Below, in pieces: positions 8,594-16,164 of a stretch of 64,000 nt of DNA. Each line of letters opens with the position of its first letter. Positions within the stretch are counted from its first letter, which is position 1. A program made the position numbers and the translations under genes. The stretch comes from Selenomonadales bacterium UBA7018. Its GTDB lineage: Bacteria > Bacillota > Negativicutes > Selenomonadales > Selenomonadaceae. The stretch covers positions 189,894 through 253,893 of the forward strand of contig DJWY01000025.1 in assembly GCA_002448305.1 (NCBI GenBank). Reading direction: 5' to 3'. The notes below the pieces were generated by a model. It was not told where the DNA came from. It was given only the letters and a program-made list of their open reading frames with translations, and did no database searches.

Positions 8594-8994
8594 CAAAGTT
8601 TCCCCCTTAAATTTAGTGAATATTCTTTTGCAATTATACAACACGCTTTTAATGTTTTCAAGGCAACGGCTTTGAAAATGTTTGCAAACTGAAAAAGGAA
8701 TCAGGATTTTATTCCCAATTCCTTCCAAAATATGGCTTACTGGAGATTATAATCACAGCTCTTTGTTTAACTGCTAATAAGTCAGATACTGCAAGACGTT
8801 TTATCTCGCACGAGGATTCAGGGCAAAGAGTTTTGATTTTTTATGATTCTGGTTGGTATCCAAAAAGATTGTTCGTATCATTTTTTCATCTTCAAAGAAC
8901 TGGCGAATCTTTTTTAGATTTCTCTTGACTCTTTATAGTCAGTCTCTTAAAAAAATCGGGAGGTCTTAGCCTCCCTGAAAAATTTTCGTTCTGT
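8594..8994. other. Intergenic region, no convincing gene
   Basis: About 400 bases upstream of fruK and downstream of ftsH. One plus-strand frame (about 8701-8925) stays open for some 75 codons with plausible protein composition but has no start codon with a ribosome site and no recognisable family; it may be a gene remnant. The ftsH terminator lies at 8949-8975. Confidence 0.4.
8949..8975 (-). terminator. Terminator of ftsH
   Basis: A 6-bp GGGAGG/CCTCCC stem (8958-8963 with 8970-8975) is followed on the minus strand by seven T residues (8949-8955). It lies 20 bases past the ftsH stop codon and ends the divIC-to-ftsH cluster. Confidence 0.85.
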
Positions 8995-10902
8995 TTAAAT
9001 CGGATTTGGTGTCGGCTCAACCGGTGGTTCAGGCTTAACCAACTCAACTGTTATTGATTCGGGCGGCGGGGGCGGTTCGTCATTGACTGGCGGCTTTTCC
9101 AGTTCGACTTTTGCGCCAAAAACAATGTCTTTAAGCTCTTGCGCCGTCAACGTTTCCTTGTCCATAAGGGCTTGTGCGATTTTCTCCAACTTATCGCGAT
9201 TTTCATTGATAATCGTTCGGCAAGCCTCATAAGCCTCTTCCATGTATTTATGAATTTCCTTATCGATTTCGCCGGCGACTTCTTCTGAATAATTTTTTTG
9301 CGACTGCCCGAAGTAATATTGCTGCGCGGGGTCGCCGCCATAAGCAACGGGACCAAGCACATTGCTCATGCCGTATTGCATAATCATTGCGCGAACAATG
9401 CGGCTTGCCTGCTGAATGTCTTGAGATGCGCCCGTTGAAATTTCGTTTAGGACAATTTCTTCAGCGACGCGCCCGCCCATTGCGACTTTCAATCTGTCTA
9501 AAAGTTCCGAGCGCGTAGCGTAACTTCTATCCTCTTTTGGCAACATGAGAGTATAACCGCCCGCCCTGCCGCGTGGAATAATCGTGACTTTGTGAACGGG
9601 GTCGGCGTGTTTTAACATCATGCCAACAAGCGCGTGCCCGCCTTCGTGATAAGCCGTCAACTTTTTCTCGTCTTCGCTCATCACTTTAGATTTTCTTTCG
9701 GGACCCGCCATAACCCGTTCGATTGATTCTTCAAGCTCGGTCATGTTGATTTCGTGCTTATTGCGACGCGCCGCCAAAAGTGCCGCTTCGTTGACAAGGT
9801 TAGCTAAATCTGCGCCAGTAAAGCCCGGCGTCCTTCGCGCTAAAATGTCTAAGTCAGCGTCTTTAGCAATGGGCTTGCCTTTGACGTGCACTTTTAAAAT
9901 CGCAATGCGCCCTGTCACGTCGGGCTTATCGACGACAATTTGACGGTCGAAACGTCCAGGTCTCAAAAGTGCTTGGTCGAGAATATCGGGACGGTTCGTC
10001 GCGGCGATTATGATAATCCCTTCGTTAGGCGCGAAGCCGTCCATTTCGACAAGTAGTTGATTCAAAGTTTGTTCGCGTTCGTCGTGCCCGCCGCCGACAT
10101 TTGCTCCGCGCTGACGTCCTACCGCGTCAATTTCGTCGATAAAGATTATGCACGGCGAATTTTTCTTAGCTTGCGCGAATAAATCACGAACTCGCGACGC
10201 GCCCACGCCAACGAACATTTCGACGAAGTCTGAACCGCTTATCGAAAAGAATGCAACGCCCGCCTCGCCCGCGACCGCCTTAGCTAAAAGAGTTTTGCCG
10301 GTGCCGGGCGGACCGAATAACAAGACGCCCTTTGGAATTCTCGCGCCCAAGTCGTTAAACTTTTTCGGGTGCTTAAGGAATTCGACGACCTCTTGAAGTT
10401 CTTCCTTAGCTTCGTCGGCTCCCGCCACGTCGTTAAATGTCACTTTGACTTTGTCGCCGCCCATAAGTTTTGCGCGACTTTTGCCAAATGACATAACTTT
10501 TGAGCCGCCGCCCTGCGTCTGCATTATTATGAAATACCACGCGCCGACCAAAATTGCTATCGGCAACAAGGACGAAAGGAGCGTTACCCACCACGGCGGA
10601 TCTTTCGGATTCTGCGCAGTTATTTCTATACCTTTGGCATAGAGTTTATTGACAAGCTCTTCGTCATCAATCGGCTCATCAGGGACTATTGTCGAAAATT
10701 CGCTACCGTCTTTTTTTGTGGCTTTAATCGAATTTTTTATCAGGATAACTTTCGCGATTTCTTCCCTTTCGACCATCTGCATAAATTGCGAATAACTTGT
10801 TTCCTCTACGGGTTGCGGCTTTATCGAAAAGTAATCGTAGGCTGTTATCGCGATAAAAATCACCAGTAAATAAAACCCGACGTTGCGCCAGAAACTGTTC
10901 AA
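8995..10902 (-). CDS. ftsH: ATP-dependent zinc metalloprotease FtsH
   Basis: A 635-residue membrane-bound AAA+ protease that degrades misfolded membrane and short-lived regulatory proteins. Membrane segments lie at about 8-25 and 104-127 with an extracytoplasmic domain between. The AAA module has Walker A GPPGTGKT (about 197-204), Walker B IIFIDEIDAVG and the second-region-of-homology arginines. The peptidase has the zinc motif HEGGH. The C-terminus is proline-rich. It is the last gene of the divIC-tilS-hpt-ftsH run, an arrangement conserved across Firmicutes. Confidence 0.97.
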   Translation of the reverse strand: MNSFWRNVGFYLLVIFIAITAYDYFSIKPQPVEETSYSQFMQMVEREEIAKVILIKNSIKATKKDGSEFSTIVPDEPIDDEELVNKLYAKGIEITAQNPKDPPWWVTLLSSLLPIAILVGAWYFIIMQTQGGGSKVMSFGKSRAKLMGGDKVKVTFNDVAGADEAKEELQEVVEFLKHPKKFNDLGARIPKGVLLFGPPGTGKTLLAKAVAGEAGVAFFSISGSDFVEMFVGVGASRVRDLFAQAKKNSPCIIFIDEIDAVGRQRGANVGGGHDEREQTLNQLLVEMDGFAPNEGIIIIAATNRPDILDQALLRPGRFDRQIVVDKPDVTGRIAILKVHVKGKPIAKDADLDILARRTPGFTGADLANLVNEAALLAARRNKHEINMTELEESIERVMAGPERKSKVMSEDEKKLTAYHEGGHALVGMMLKHADPVHKVTIIPRGRAGGYTLMLPKEDRSYATRSELLDRLKVAMGGRVAEEIVLNEISTGASQDIQQASRIVRAMIMQYGMSNVLGPVAYGGDPAQQYYFGQSQKNYSEEVAGEIDKEIHKYMEEAYEACRTIINENRDKLEKIAQALMDKETLTAQELKDIVFGAKVELEKPPVNDEPPPPPESITVELVKPEPPVEPTPNPI

Positions 10903-10927
10903 TCAAAACGCTCCTTTGTCTTGAAAA

Positions 10928-11494
10928 TTATTTTCCACCGTAAACGCTACGCTTTAAAATTCCCAGATACGGCAGGTTGCGATAATGTTGCGCGAAGTCA
11001 AGCCCGTAGCCAACAATGAAATCGTCGGGCACTTCAAAGCCGCAATAATCAATCTTAACTTCGACTTTGCGGCGGCTAGGCTTGTTGAGAAGCGTGCAAA
11101 TTTTTACGCTGTTAGCCTTCTTGTCAAGGAAATAATTGATAAGGTAATTCATGGTAGTGCCGGAGTCGATAATATCCTCCACGAGCAAAATATCGCGCCC
11201 TTTTGGGTCGTTATCGAGGTTTTTGAGGATATTGACTTTGCCGCTTGTGTGGGAGTTAGCATCGTAGCTTGAGGCGATAAGGAAATCGAATTGCACGGGA
11301 ATAGTCAAGCGGCGCACGACGTCAGTATAAAACATGATCGCGCCGTTGAGGACGCCAACTGTTAAAAGCGGCTTAGCAATGTCTTTGTAATCTTCGCTGA
11401 TTTGCGCACTGAGCTCCTTGGCGCGAGCGGCAATCTCCTCCTCGGTGTACAGTACGCGTTCGATAAAATCTTCTTTACTCTTCAAAGCAATCAA
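10928..11494 (-). CDS. hpt: Hypoxanthine(-guanine) phosphoribosyltransferase
   Basis: A 188-residue type I phosphoribosyltransferase that salvages hypoxanthine and guanine with PRPP to give IMP and GMP. The PRPP loop ILLVEDIIDSGTT is intact, and the N-terminal GVLNGAIMF segment matches the family. It lies 25 bases upstream of ftsH and 58 bases downstream of tilS; tilS-hprT-ftsH is a classic Firmicutes order. The tilS-hpt gap contains short TTAGG-type repeats (about 11505-11570). Confidence 0.95.
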   Translation of the reverse strand: MIALKSKEDFIERVLYTEEEIAARAKELSAQISEDYKDIAKPLLTVGVLNGAIMFYTDVVRRLTIPVQFDFLIASSYDANSHTSGKVNILKNLDNDPKGRDILLVEDIIDSGTTMNYLINYFLDKKANSVKICTLLNKPSRRKVEVKIDYCGFEVPDDFIVGYGLDFAQHYRNLPYLGILKRSVYGGK

Positions 11495-11552
11495 CCCTTT
11501 CTTTAATTAGGTTATTAGGTGGATAGGTTATTAGTACTATTAACTTGCTAAC

Positions 11553-12536
11553 CTATTTCCCTAATTCCCTACTCTTTATATAAAGTTTTCCTTGCCTTAG
11601 GTTTGCCCGCAAATTTCTAGGAAGTTCGACGCCCGCTAAATTATTTGTCAGAACTTTTCGGACGCCCTCGAAATGCACAAAGCCGAAATCTTTTACAGAG
11701 TCTGTGACTTGCGCGAGAAATTTTTTTATAACGGCTCGTTGTAGTACGGGGTGAAGTTTTAGAAATTCTTTGCGGACGATTGAATTATTTTTGACGACGG
11801 CGGGGAAAATTTTTTGTACCTGAGTGGAAATGAAGTCTGATTCTTGCGCAGTGACTTCGCCTAGTCTGCAAAGCGTTTCAACAAGTGCGGGATTAAATTT
11901 CTCCAACATCGGCATAAGTTCTAATCGAATTTTATTTCGTGTCGCGTCGGGTACGAAATTTGTTTTATCTAGGCGCGGCGATAAATTTTTCATGCGGCAG
12001 AAATTTTCCAGCTCACTTTTCCTGAACTTCAACAGCGGGCGAAGAAGTAAGCCGTAATCGTCGGAAAGCGTTCGTGACTTCATAGCCGATAAGCCGTCGG
12101 AAGTCGCACCGCGCAGAAGTCGCATTAAAATTGTCTCGGCTTGGTCGTCGGCGTGGTGCGCTAAGACAATCGCGTCGAAATTTGAATCGCGCTTGACTTT
12201 GCTTAGAAATTTATAGCGGAGAGTTCGCGCCGCCGTCTCGACCGAAATTTTATTTTTCGCCGCAAAAGCTTTAACGTCGCCTTGTCCGCCGATAAAATTT
12301 ATATCGCGTTCGTTGGAAAAAGTTTTGACAAAGTCAGCGTCGTCGATTGAATCTTGCCCGCGCAAGCCGTGTTCAAAATGAGCAATGGCAAGTTCTAAAT
12401 TGAAACGTCGCCGCGAATTTATCAGCAGTTCAGCTAGTGCTAGAGAATCTGCACCGCCCGATACCGCGATTAAAACTTTGCGCACTCCGCCGAAGATATT
12501 TTCCGTCGCACAGATGTCGATAAATCGTTTAAGCAA
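11553..12536 (-). CDS. tilS: tRNA(Ile)-lysidine synthase
   Basis: A 327-residue N-type ATP pyrophosphatase that converts C34 of the CAU anticodon to lysidine so that the tRNA reads AUA. The PP-loop AVSGGADSLAL is near the N-terminus, and the downstream HHADDQAETILMRLLRG segment is typical. The start is taken as the TTG at 12536, 9 bases after AGGGGG; the reading frame opens 11 codons earlier without a ribosome site. The protein is shorter than the Bacillus enzyme (over 450 residues) and resembles the compact type that lacks most of the C-terminal domain. Confidence 0.9.
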   Translation of the reverse strand: MLKRFIDICATENIFGGVRKVLIAVSGGADSLALAELLINSRRRFNLELAIAHFEHGLRGQDSIDDADFVKTFSNERDINFIGGQGDVKAFAAKNKISVETAARTLRYKFLSKVKRDSNFDAIVLAHHADDQAETILMRLLRGATSDGLSAMKSRTLSDDYGLLLRPLLKFRKSELENFCRMKNLSPRLDKTNFVPDATRNKIRLELMPMLEKFNPALVETLCRLGEVTAQESDFISTQVQKIFPAVVKNNSIVRKEFLKLHPVLQRAVIKKFLAQVTDSVKDFGFVHFEGVRKVLTNNLAGVELPRNLRANLRQGKLYIKSRELGK

Positions 12537-12570
12537 GAAAAAGCACCCCCTGACAAGTGCAAGGGGCAAT

Positions 12571-12996
12571 TTAATCAGAGCGGCGTGAACCGCGACCGCC
12601 GCGCTTTGAATCCGTTTTCCTCTTTAAATCCGTCAAACGCTCGTCACTGTCCTTTAAAAATTTGGACAGCTTATCTTCAAATGAGGCCGACAGTTGCTTT
12701 TGCGGCTTGCGAAAGTCTGAGCGTCGATTTTGTTTGAAAGCTTGATTTTCAATTTCCGGCGGCTTAGCCTTTGCCTGTTTCAAAGACAGCGCAATTTTGT
12801 TGCCGTCAATGCTGACGATTTTAACTTGAACCGTGTCGCCTTCGCTCAAAAAATCGTGCACGTCGTTGACGTAAACTTCGGCGACTTCCGAAATGTGAAT
12901 AAGTCCAACTTTTCCTTCTTCCAGCTCCACGAAGGCTCCAAAGTTCGTGATTCGCGTAACCTTGCCTTCAACAATGCTGCCTGCTTCCATTGCCAA
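12571..12996 (-). CDS. S1-domain RNA-binding protein, YabR type
   Basis: A 141-residue protein with one N-terminal S1 domain (about 4-75: GSIVEGKVTRITNFGAFVEL through LSLKQ) and a basic, disordered tail rich in Arg, Lys and Ser. It is related to B. subtilis YabR, encoded between divIC and spoIIE. The start is either the TTG at 12996 (8 bases after AGGAGG) or the ATG two codons later. It is presumed to bind RNA or ribosomes; its exact role is unknown. The stop codon lies about 35 bases before the tilS start. Confidence 0.88.
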   Translation of the reverse strand: MAMEAGSIVEGKVTRITNFGAFVELEEGKVGLIHISEVAEVYVNDVHDFLSEGDTVQVKIVSIDGNKIALSLKQAKAKPPEIENQAFKQNRRSDFRKPQKQLSASFEDKLSKFLKDSDERLTDLKRKTDSKRGGRGSRRSD

Positions 12997-13021
12997 ATTT
13001 TTGTCCTCCTAAAAAAATTTT

Positions 13022-13297
13022 TTACTGACGCGCCTGATAGGGCATTTCGCCTTCTTTGGCAAGCCCTAAATCTTCACGCGCCAATTTCTCAATGTTGTTA
13101 ATGTCTTGAAGTTCGGCGAGTTCCTTGCGCAATTTCTCATTTGTTGCTTTTGCCTTCTCCAATCTTTTATCGGCGATTCGTTGACTTTCGCTAACGTGCG
13201 CCAAGTGAACTTGTTGAGAAATTAAAACCGTCGAGAAGTAAACGATCATCGCCATCATTACCAATGCGAACCAGTTAAAACTTTTTCTTTGGGTCAT
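13022..13297 (-). CDS. divIC: Septum formation initiator, DivIC/FtsB-like
   Basis: A 91-residue bitopic protein with an N-terminal membrane segment (about 10-28), a coiled coil (about 35-66) and the terminal motif IEKLAREDLGLAKEGE of the DivIC/FtsB family. It belongs to the divisome subcomplex with FtsL and DivIB. Position supports the name: it is upstream of the YabR-type S1 gene as in Bacillus. FtsL-like proteins look similar, so the call rests on both motif and context. Confidence 0.87.
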   Translation of the reverse strand: MTQRKSFNWFALVMMAMIVYFSTVLISQQVHLAHVSESQRIADKRLEKAKATNEKLRKELAELQDINNIEKLAREDLGLAKEGEMPYQARQ

Positions 13298-13365
13298 TAC
13301 GTCGCCTCCTCAATTTTTCCTATAATAGCAGTTAGGGCGTACTTTCGCAAGTTTTATATTTGCCG

Positions 13366-14478
13366 TCAATAATTTTCAGCGTAGACAATGCCCTTTCTGA
13401 AATCCGCCGTCTCGAAAATTCGCGGGTCATAAATAAAAACCATCCAGCCCGCGCTTGTCGAAGTTCTATAGCCGTACTTTTGAAGGATAGCTTTTATCTT
13501 GAACAAATCGTCCGCATTATGATAACTGCAGATTGACGCCTTGACTTTGTTATTGGTAAGAATTTTTTCTGCACCGCGCAGAGCATGTGGTTCATAGCCT
13601 TCAATGTCCATTTTAAGGAAAATATTTTCGCCGCGTAAATCGGGCAGGGCGTCATCAATTGTAATATTTTTGTCGTCGGTGACGTTTGAAAGGAAACGCG
13701 GAATAATTTCCACCTTGTCGCGATAATTTTTGAATGTCTGATTAAGCGGCTCAAACCAATTTTTATCCGACTCGAACAAATACATTTTGGAGCATATGTC
13801 GACGTATCGAAGGGCAAAATTTCCTTCGCAAACGCCCGCGTCAATGACAATATCGCCCGCGTTGACTTTGTGCTCACCTTTAATGTACAGATGCGGCGAA
13901 GTCGGCAGTTGTTCCGCCATGAGATTTTCTACAACTTTCTCGCATTCGTAAATTGAAAACTCTTTATCGCGTGGGAAATACATTTTGCGATAATCACCGC
14001 CGACCGTCTTAAACTGAATGTAGGGTAAATCGCATTCGATATCGTAGAAAACCCTATGAAATTCTCCTTTCTTGCCGTCAATGTGTTGATTGAAAACGGA
14101 AAGCTCGTGCGTCTTCCAATATTCAAGCGTCTCTTGGATTGCTGGGTCGTCGAAGTCTTCATATTTCATTATCATTTGTTGCTTAAGGAACCAATAACAA
14201 TTTTTAAACTGTTCTCGCGTCCCGATTCCAAGTTCGACCATTTGCGGGGCAATGTCATCTAAAACATCATCAGCGCAAGCAAAAACTGCCACGTCCCAAG
14301 ATAATTTCAAAATGTCGTTCAGCGGGTAGACGCGATAGCCTTTAATCGACGTCACTTTTTCTTCCAAATCTAGTGAAACAATTCCAGCAATGTCGTATTC
14401 AAGCTTTTCGGCAAGTCCGCAAAGTTTTGCGCAGAAGCCAGGATTCATGTACGGCAATTTTACTATGATAATTCTCAT
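13366..14478 (-). CDS. FkbM-family methyltransferase
   Basis: About 370 residues. The start is the ATG at 14478, preceded by AAAGGG at suitable distance; an ATG six codons upstream lacks a ribosome site. The C-terminal half carries the FkbM SAM-dependent methyltransferase fold: GDIVIDAGVCEGNFALRYV (SAM loop) and FLKMDIEGYEPHALRGAE. The N-terminal 120 residues resemble a Rossmann-like sugar or nucleotide domain and are less clear. FkbM enzymes usually O-methylate sugars or polyketides, so a role in surface glycan modification is likely. It is monocistronic and flanked by unrelated genes. Confidence 0.8.
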   Translation of the reverse strand: MRIIIVKLPYMNPGFCAKLCGLAEKLEYDIAGIVSLDLEEKVTSIKGYRVYPLNDILKLSWDVAVFACADDVLDDIAPQMVELGIGTREQFKNCYWFLKQQMIMKYEDFDDPAIQETLEYWKTHELSVFNQHIDGKKGEFHRVFYDIECDLPYIQFKTVGGDYRKMYFPRDKEFSIYECEKVVENLMAEQLPTSPHLYIKGEHKVNAGDIVIDAGVCEGNFALRYVDICSKMYLFESDKNWFEPLNQTFKNYRDKVEIIPRFLSNVTDDKNITIDDALPDLRGENIFLKMDIEGYEPHALRGAEKILTNNKVKASICSYHNADDLFKIKAILQKYGYRTSTSAGWMVFIYDPRIFETADFRKGIVYAENY

Positions 14479-14543
14479 TTGGTGCGCCCTTTTCATGTAA
14501 AAATTTTCAGTTCTATTTCAACGTGCGTTATTCATTTCCTGCC

Positions 14544-14572
14544 TTGACAATCAAAATCGGCAAGGTTATTAT
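14544..14572 (+). promoter_or_regulatory. Sigma-70-type promoter
   Basis: TTGACA (14544-14549), a 17-base spacer and TATTAT (14567-14572) lie 25 bases before the start codon of the secreted protein gene. Confidence 0.85.
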
Positions 14573-14597
14573 GCAAAAAAATTTTGGAGGTAGTGCA

Positions 14598-15563
14598 ATG
14601 AAATTTAGCTTTAAAAAGTTAGCGGCAGTCGTAGCGATTAGCGGCGCAATTTGTTTCGGAGGCAATGCGCAAGCTAACGCCGCTGAAATGAATAAAGATG
14701 ACATTTGGGCTTTCCGCGAAGCTTATGTTTCGCAAGCTCCCGACACGCGCGTTTTTGAGCAGGATTTAACGCTTATTGCTACCAACTTTCATTTAGATAT
14801 TGACTCACGAGCGCAAATTCTAAAAGACGGCTCCTTCAGAATGGGTGGTAATTTCAACTGGACGTATACCAATCTCAAGCGAAATTATTCGACGAATAGT
14901 TCTATTCCGTTTTACATTGAGCAAATTGGCAACGATATGACGCTTTATGTTAAGCGCAGGGGCAAATGGAGTAAAATGCTTTTGCCGGGTTTGCCGTCGG
15001 GGATTGCGATTCTTTGGAAGTCGACCGACCCCGCAGTTTTAAATGAAGTAATGGACGCCGTAAAGAAAATTGAAGTTCTGAACGATACGCCCGATTTGCG
15101 GACTATGAATGTAACTTTGGACGGCATAAAGCTTGCCAACATTTTGAACAAAAATAGCGCGGCAACTTTTGCTAATCTTTCCGGCGACGCGCTTACCGAA
15201 CAGAAAGACATTTTCTATCGTTGGCTGTCAGCCTTCAGAAAGACTGATATAACTTTCGCGTGGACAGTCAACAAGCCGAGTTGGACGACTGCGACTGCCG
15301 CTTTTGATTTAACGCCGATTATGCGCGCTTATTCAATTCACGTCCTTGACGAGGCGGCAGCGGGGCGCGTTGTCCTCACTGATGAAGAACGCGACCTTCT
15401 CGACGCAATGGGCTATTATGCTGAGCTTCGTTCTTACAGTACGCAAATTGCGCCGCGAAAAGATAAGCTCGTTTATATCCCCGCCGATTTATCAGCTGTT
15501 CCCGAAAATGACGGTTCGCTTGACGACATTTTTAGCGAAATGACTACCGTAGTGGAAAAATAA
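14598..15563 (+). CDS. Secreted protein of unknown function
   Basis: 321 residues from the ATG at 14598, which follows GGAGG with 8 bases spacing and a near-consensus promoter. A signal peptide (about 1-29, ending near ANA) leads to a domain of about 290 residues without cysteines. The middle (DLTLIATNFHLDIDSRAQ, later FYIEQIGNDMTLYVKRRG) alternates hydrophobic and polar residues like the beta-sheet of LolA/LppX-type carriers, but I cannot assign a family. It appears to be expressed alone and is followed by a long hairpin. Confidence 0.65.
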   Translation: MKFSFKKLAAVVAISGAICFGGNAQANAAEMNKDDIWAFREAYVSQAPDTRVFEQDLTLIATNFHLDIDSRAQILKDGSFRMGGNFNWTYTNLKRNYSTNSSIPFYIEQIGNDMTLYVKRRGKWSKMLLPGLPSGIAILWKSTDPAVLNEVMDAVKKIEVLNDTPDLRTMNVTLDGIKLANILNKNSAATFANLSGDALTEQKDIFYRWLSAFRKTDITFAWTVNKPSWTTATAAFDLTPIMRAYSIHVLDEAAAGRVVLTDEERDLLDAMGYYAELRSYSTQIAPRKDKLVYIPADLSAVPENDGSLDDIFSEMTTVVEK

Positions 15564-15604
15564 ATTCTGAATAATTTTATTGGCGTCGTCGCCGGATGAC
15601 GCAA

Positions 15605-15675
15605 GGCATTTGCAACGAACTGTAGGCAAGAGCTTAACGCTTAGGAAAGTTCGTTGTAAGTGCCTTTTATTTTTT
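15605..15675 (+). terminator. Very long hairpin with T-run: terminator or attenuator
   Basis: A 17-bp stem (15605-15621 paired fully with 15648-15664, two G-T pairs) encloses about 26 bases and is followed by TTTT-A-TTTTTT (15665-15675). The T-run abuts GGAGG (15676-15680), the ribosome site of the next gene. It may end the upstream gene, or act as an attenuator of the EamA gene, whose ribosome site starts where the T-run stops. Confidence 0.75.
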
Positions 15676-15687
15676 GGAGGAGTTGCA

Positions 15688-16107
15688 ATGATTTTTATAC
15701 CAATAACAGTCGCAGTCTTAGCAAATGTCTTTTATCACGTGGCGAGCAAATCAATTTCGCCGGAGCAAAATGCGTTTATGGGATTGGTCGTCAACTACGC
15801 GACGGCACTTTTAGCGAGCGCAATTTTGTTTTTCATTACGCCGCACGAAAAATTTTTGGTCGAAGCCGCGAAAACTAATTGGGCTTGCATACTCATGGGT
15901 ATTTCGATAACGGGTGTTGAAGCGGCGTTCATAATGATTTACAGGTCGGGCGGCGAACTCTCTACCGCGTCGCTAATCGTCAACATTTTAATCGCGATTG
16001 CAATGTTAGCTGTCGGCGGATTTTTCTATCACGAACAAATTTCCCTGCAGAAAATTTTCGGCGTCGTCTTATGTATTGCAGGCGTCGTGATACTTTCCTT
16101 GAAATGA
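15688..16107 (+). CDS. Single-domain EamA/DMT-superfamily membrane protein
   Basis: 139 residues with four hydrophobic segments (about 3-20, 33-52, 65-85 and 95-138 as a pair), matching one EamA repeat of the drug/metabolite transporter superfamily. It probably works as a dimer. The substrate cannot be told from sequence. The ATG follows GGAGG by 7 bases; the reading frame extends upstream into the hairpin but without a ribosome site. The T-run just before the ribosome site suggests expression controlled by termination. Confidence 0.75.
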   Translation: MIFIPITVAVLANVFYHVASKSISPEQNAFMGLVVNYATALLASAILFFITPHEKFLVEAAKTNWACILMGISITGVEAAFIMIYRSGGELSTASLIVNILIAIAMLAVGGFFYHEQISLQKIFGVVLCIAGVVILSLK

Positions 16108-16109
16108 AC

Positions 16110-16138
16110 TTGATTAAAAACATTTTCGCGAATATAAT
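16110..16138 (+). promoter_or_regulatory. Sigma-70-type promoter of pcrA
   Basis: TTGATT (16110-16115), a 17-base spacer and TATAAT (16133-16138). It lies 27 bases before the proposed pcrA start codon and rules out the upstream TTG at 16138 as a start. Confidence 0.82.
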
Positions 16139-16164
16139 TGCTTATCGAAAGGGGGCATGCTCTT

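Noticed and set aside
8701..8925. Plus-strand 75-codon open frame
   Set aside because: No start codon with a ribosome site and no family; noted only as a possible remnant.
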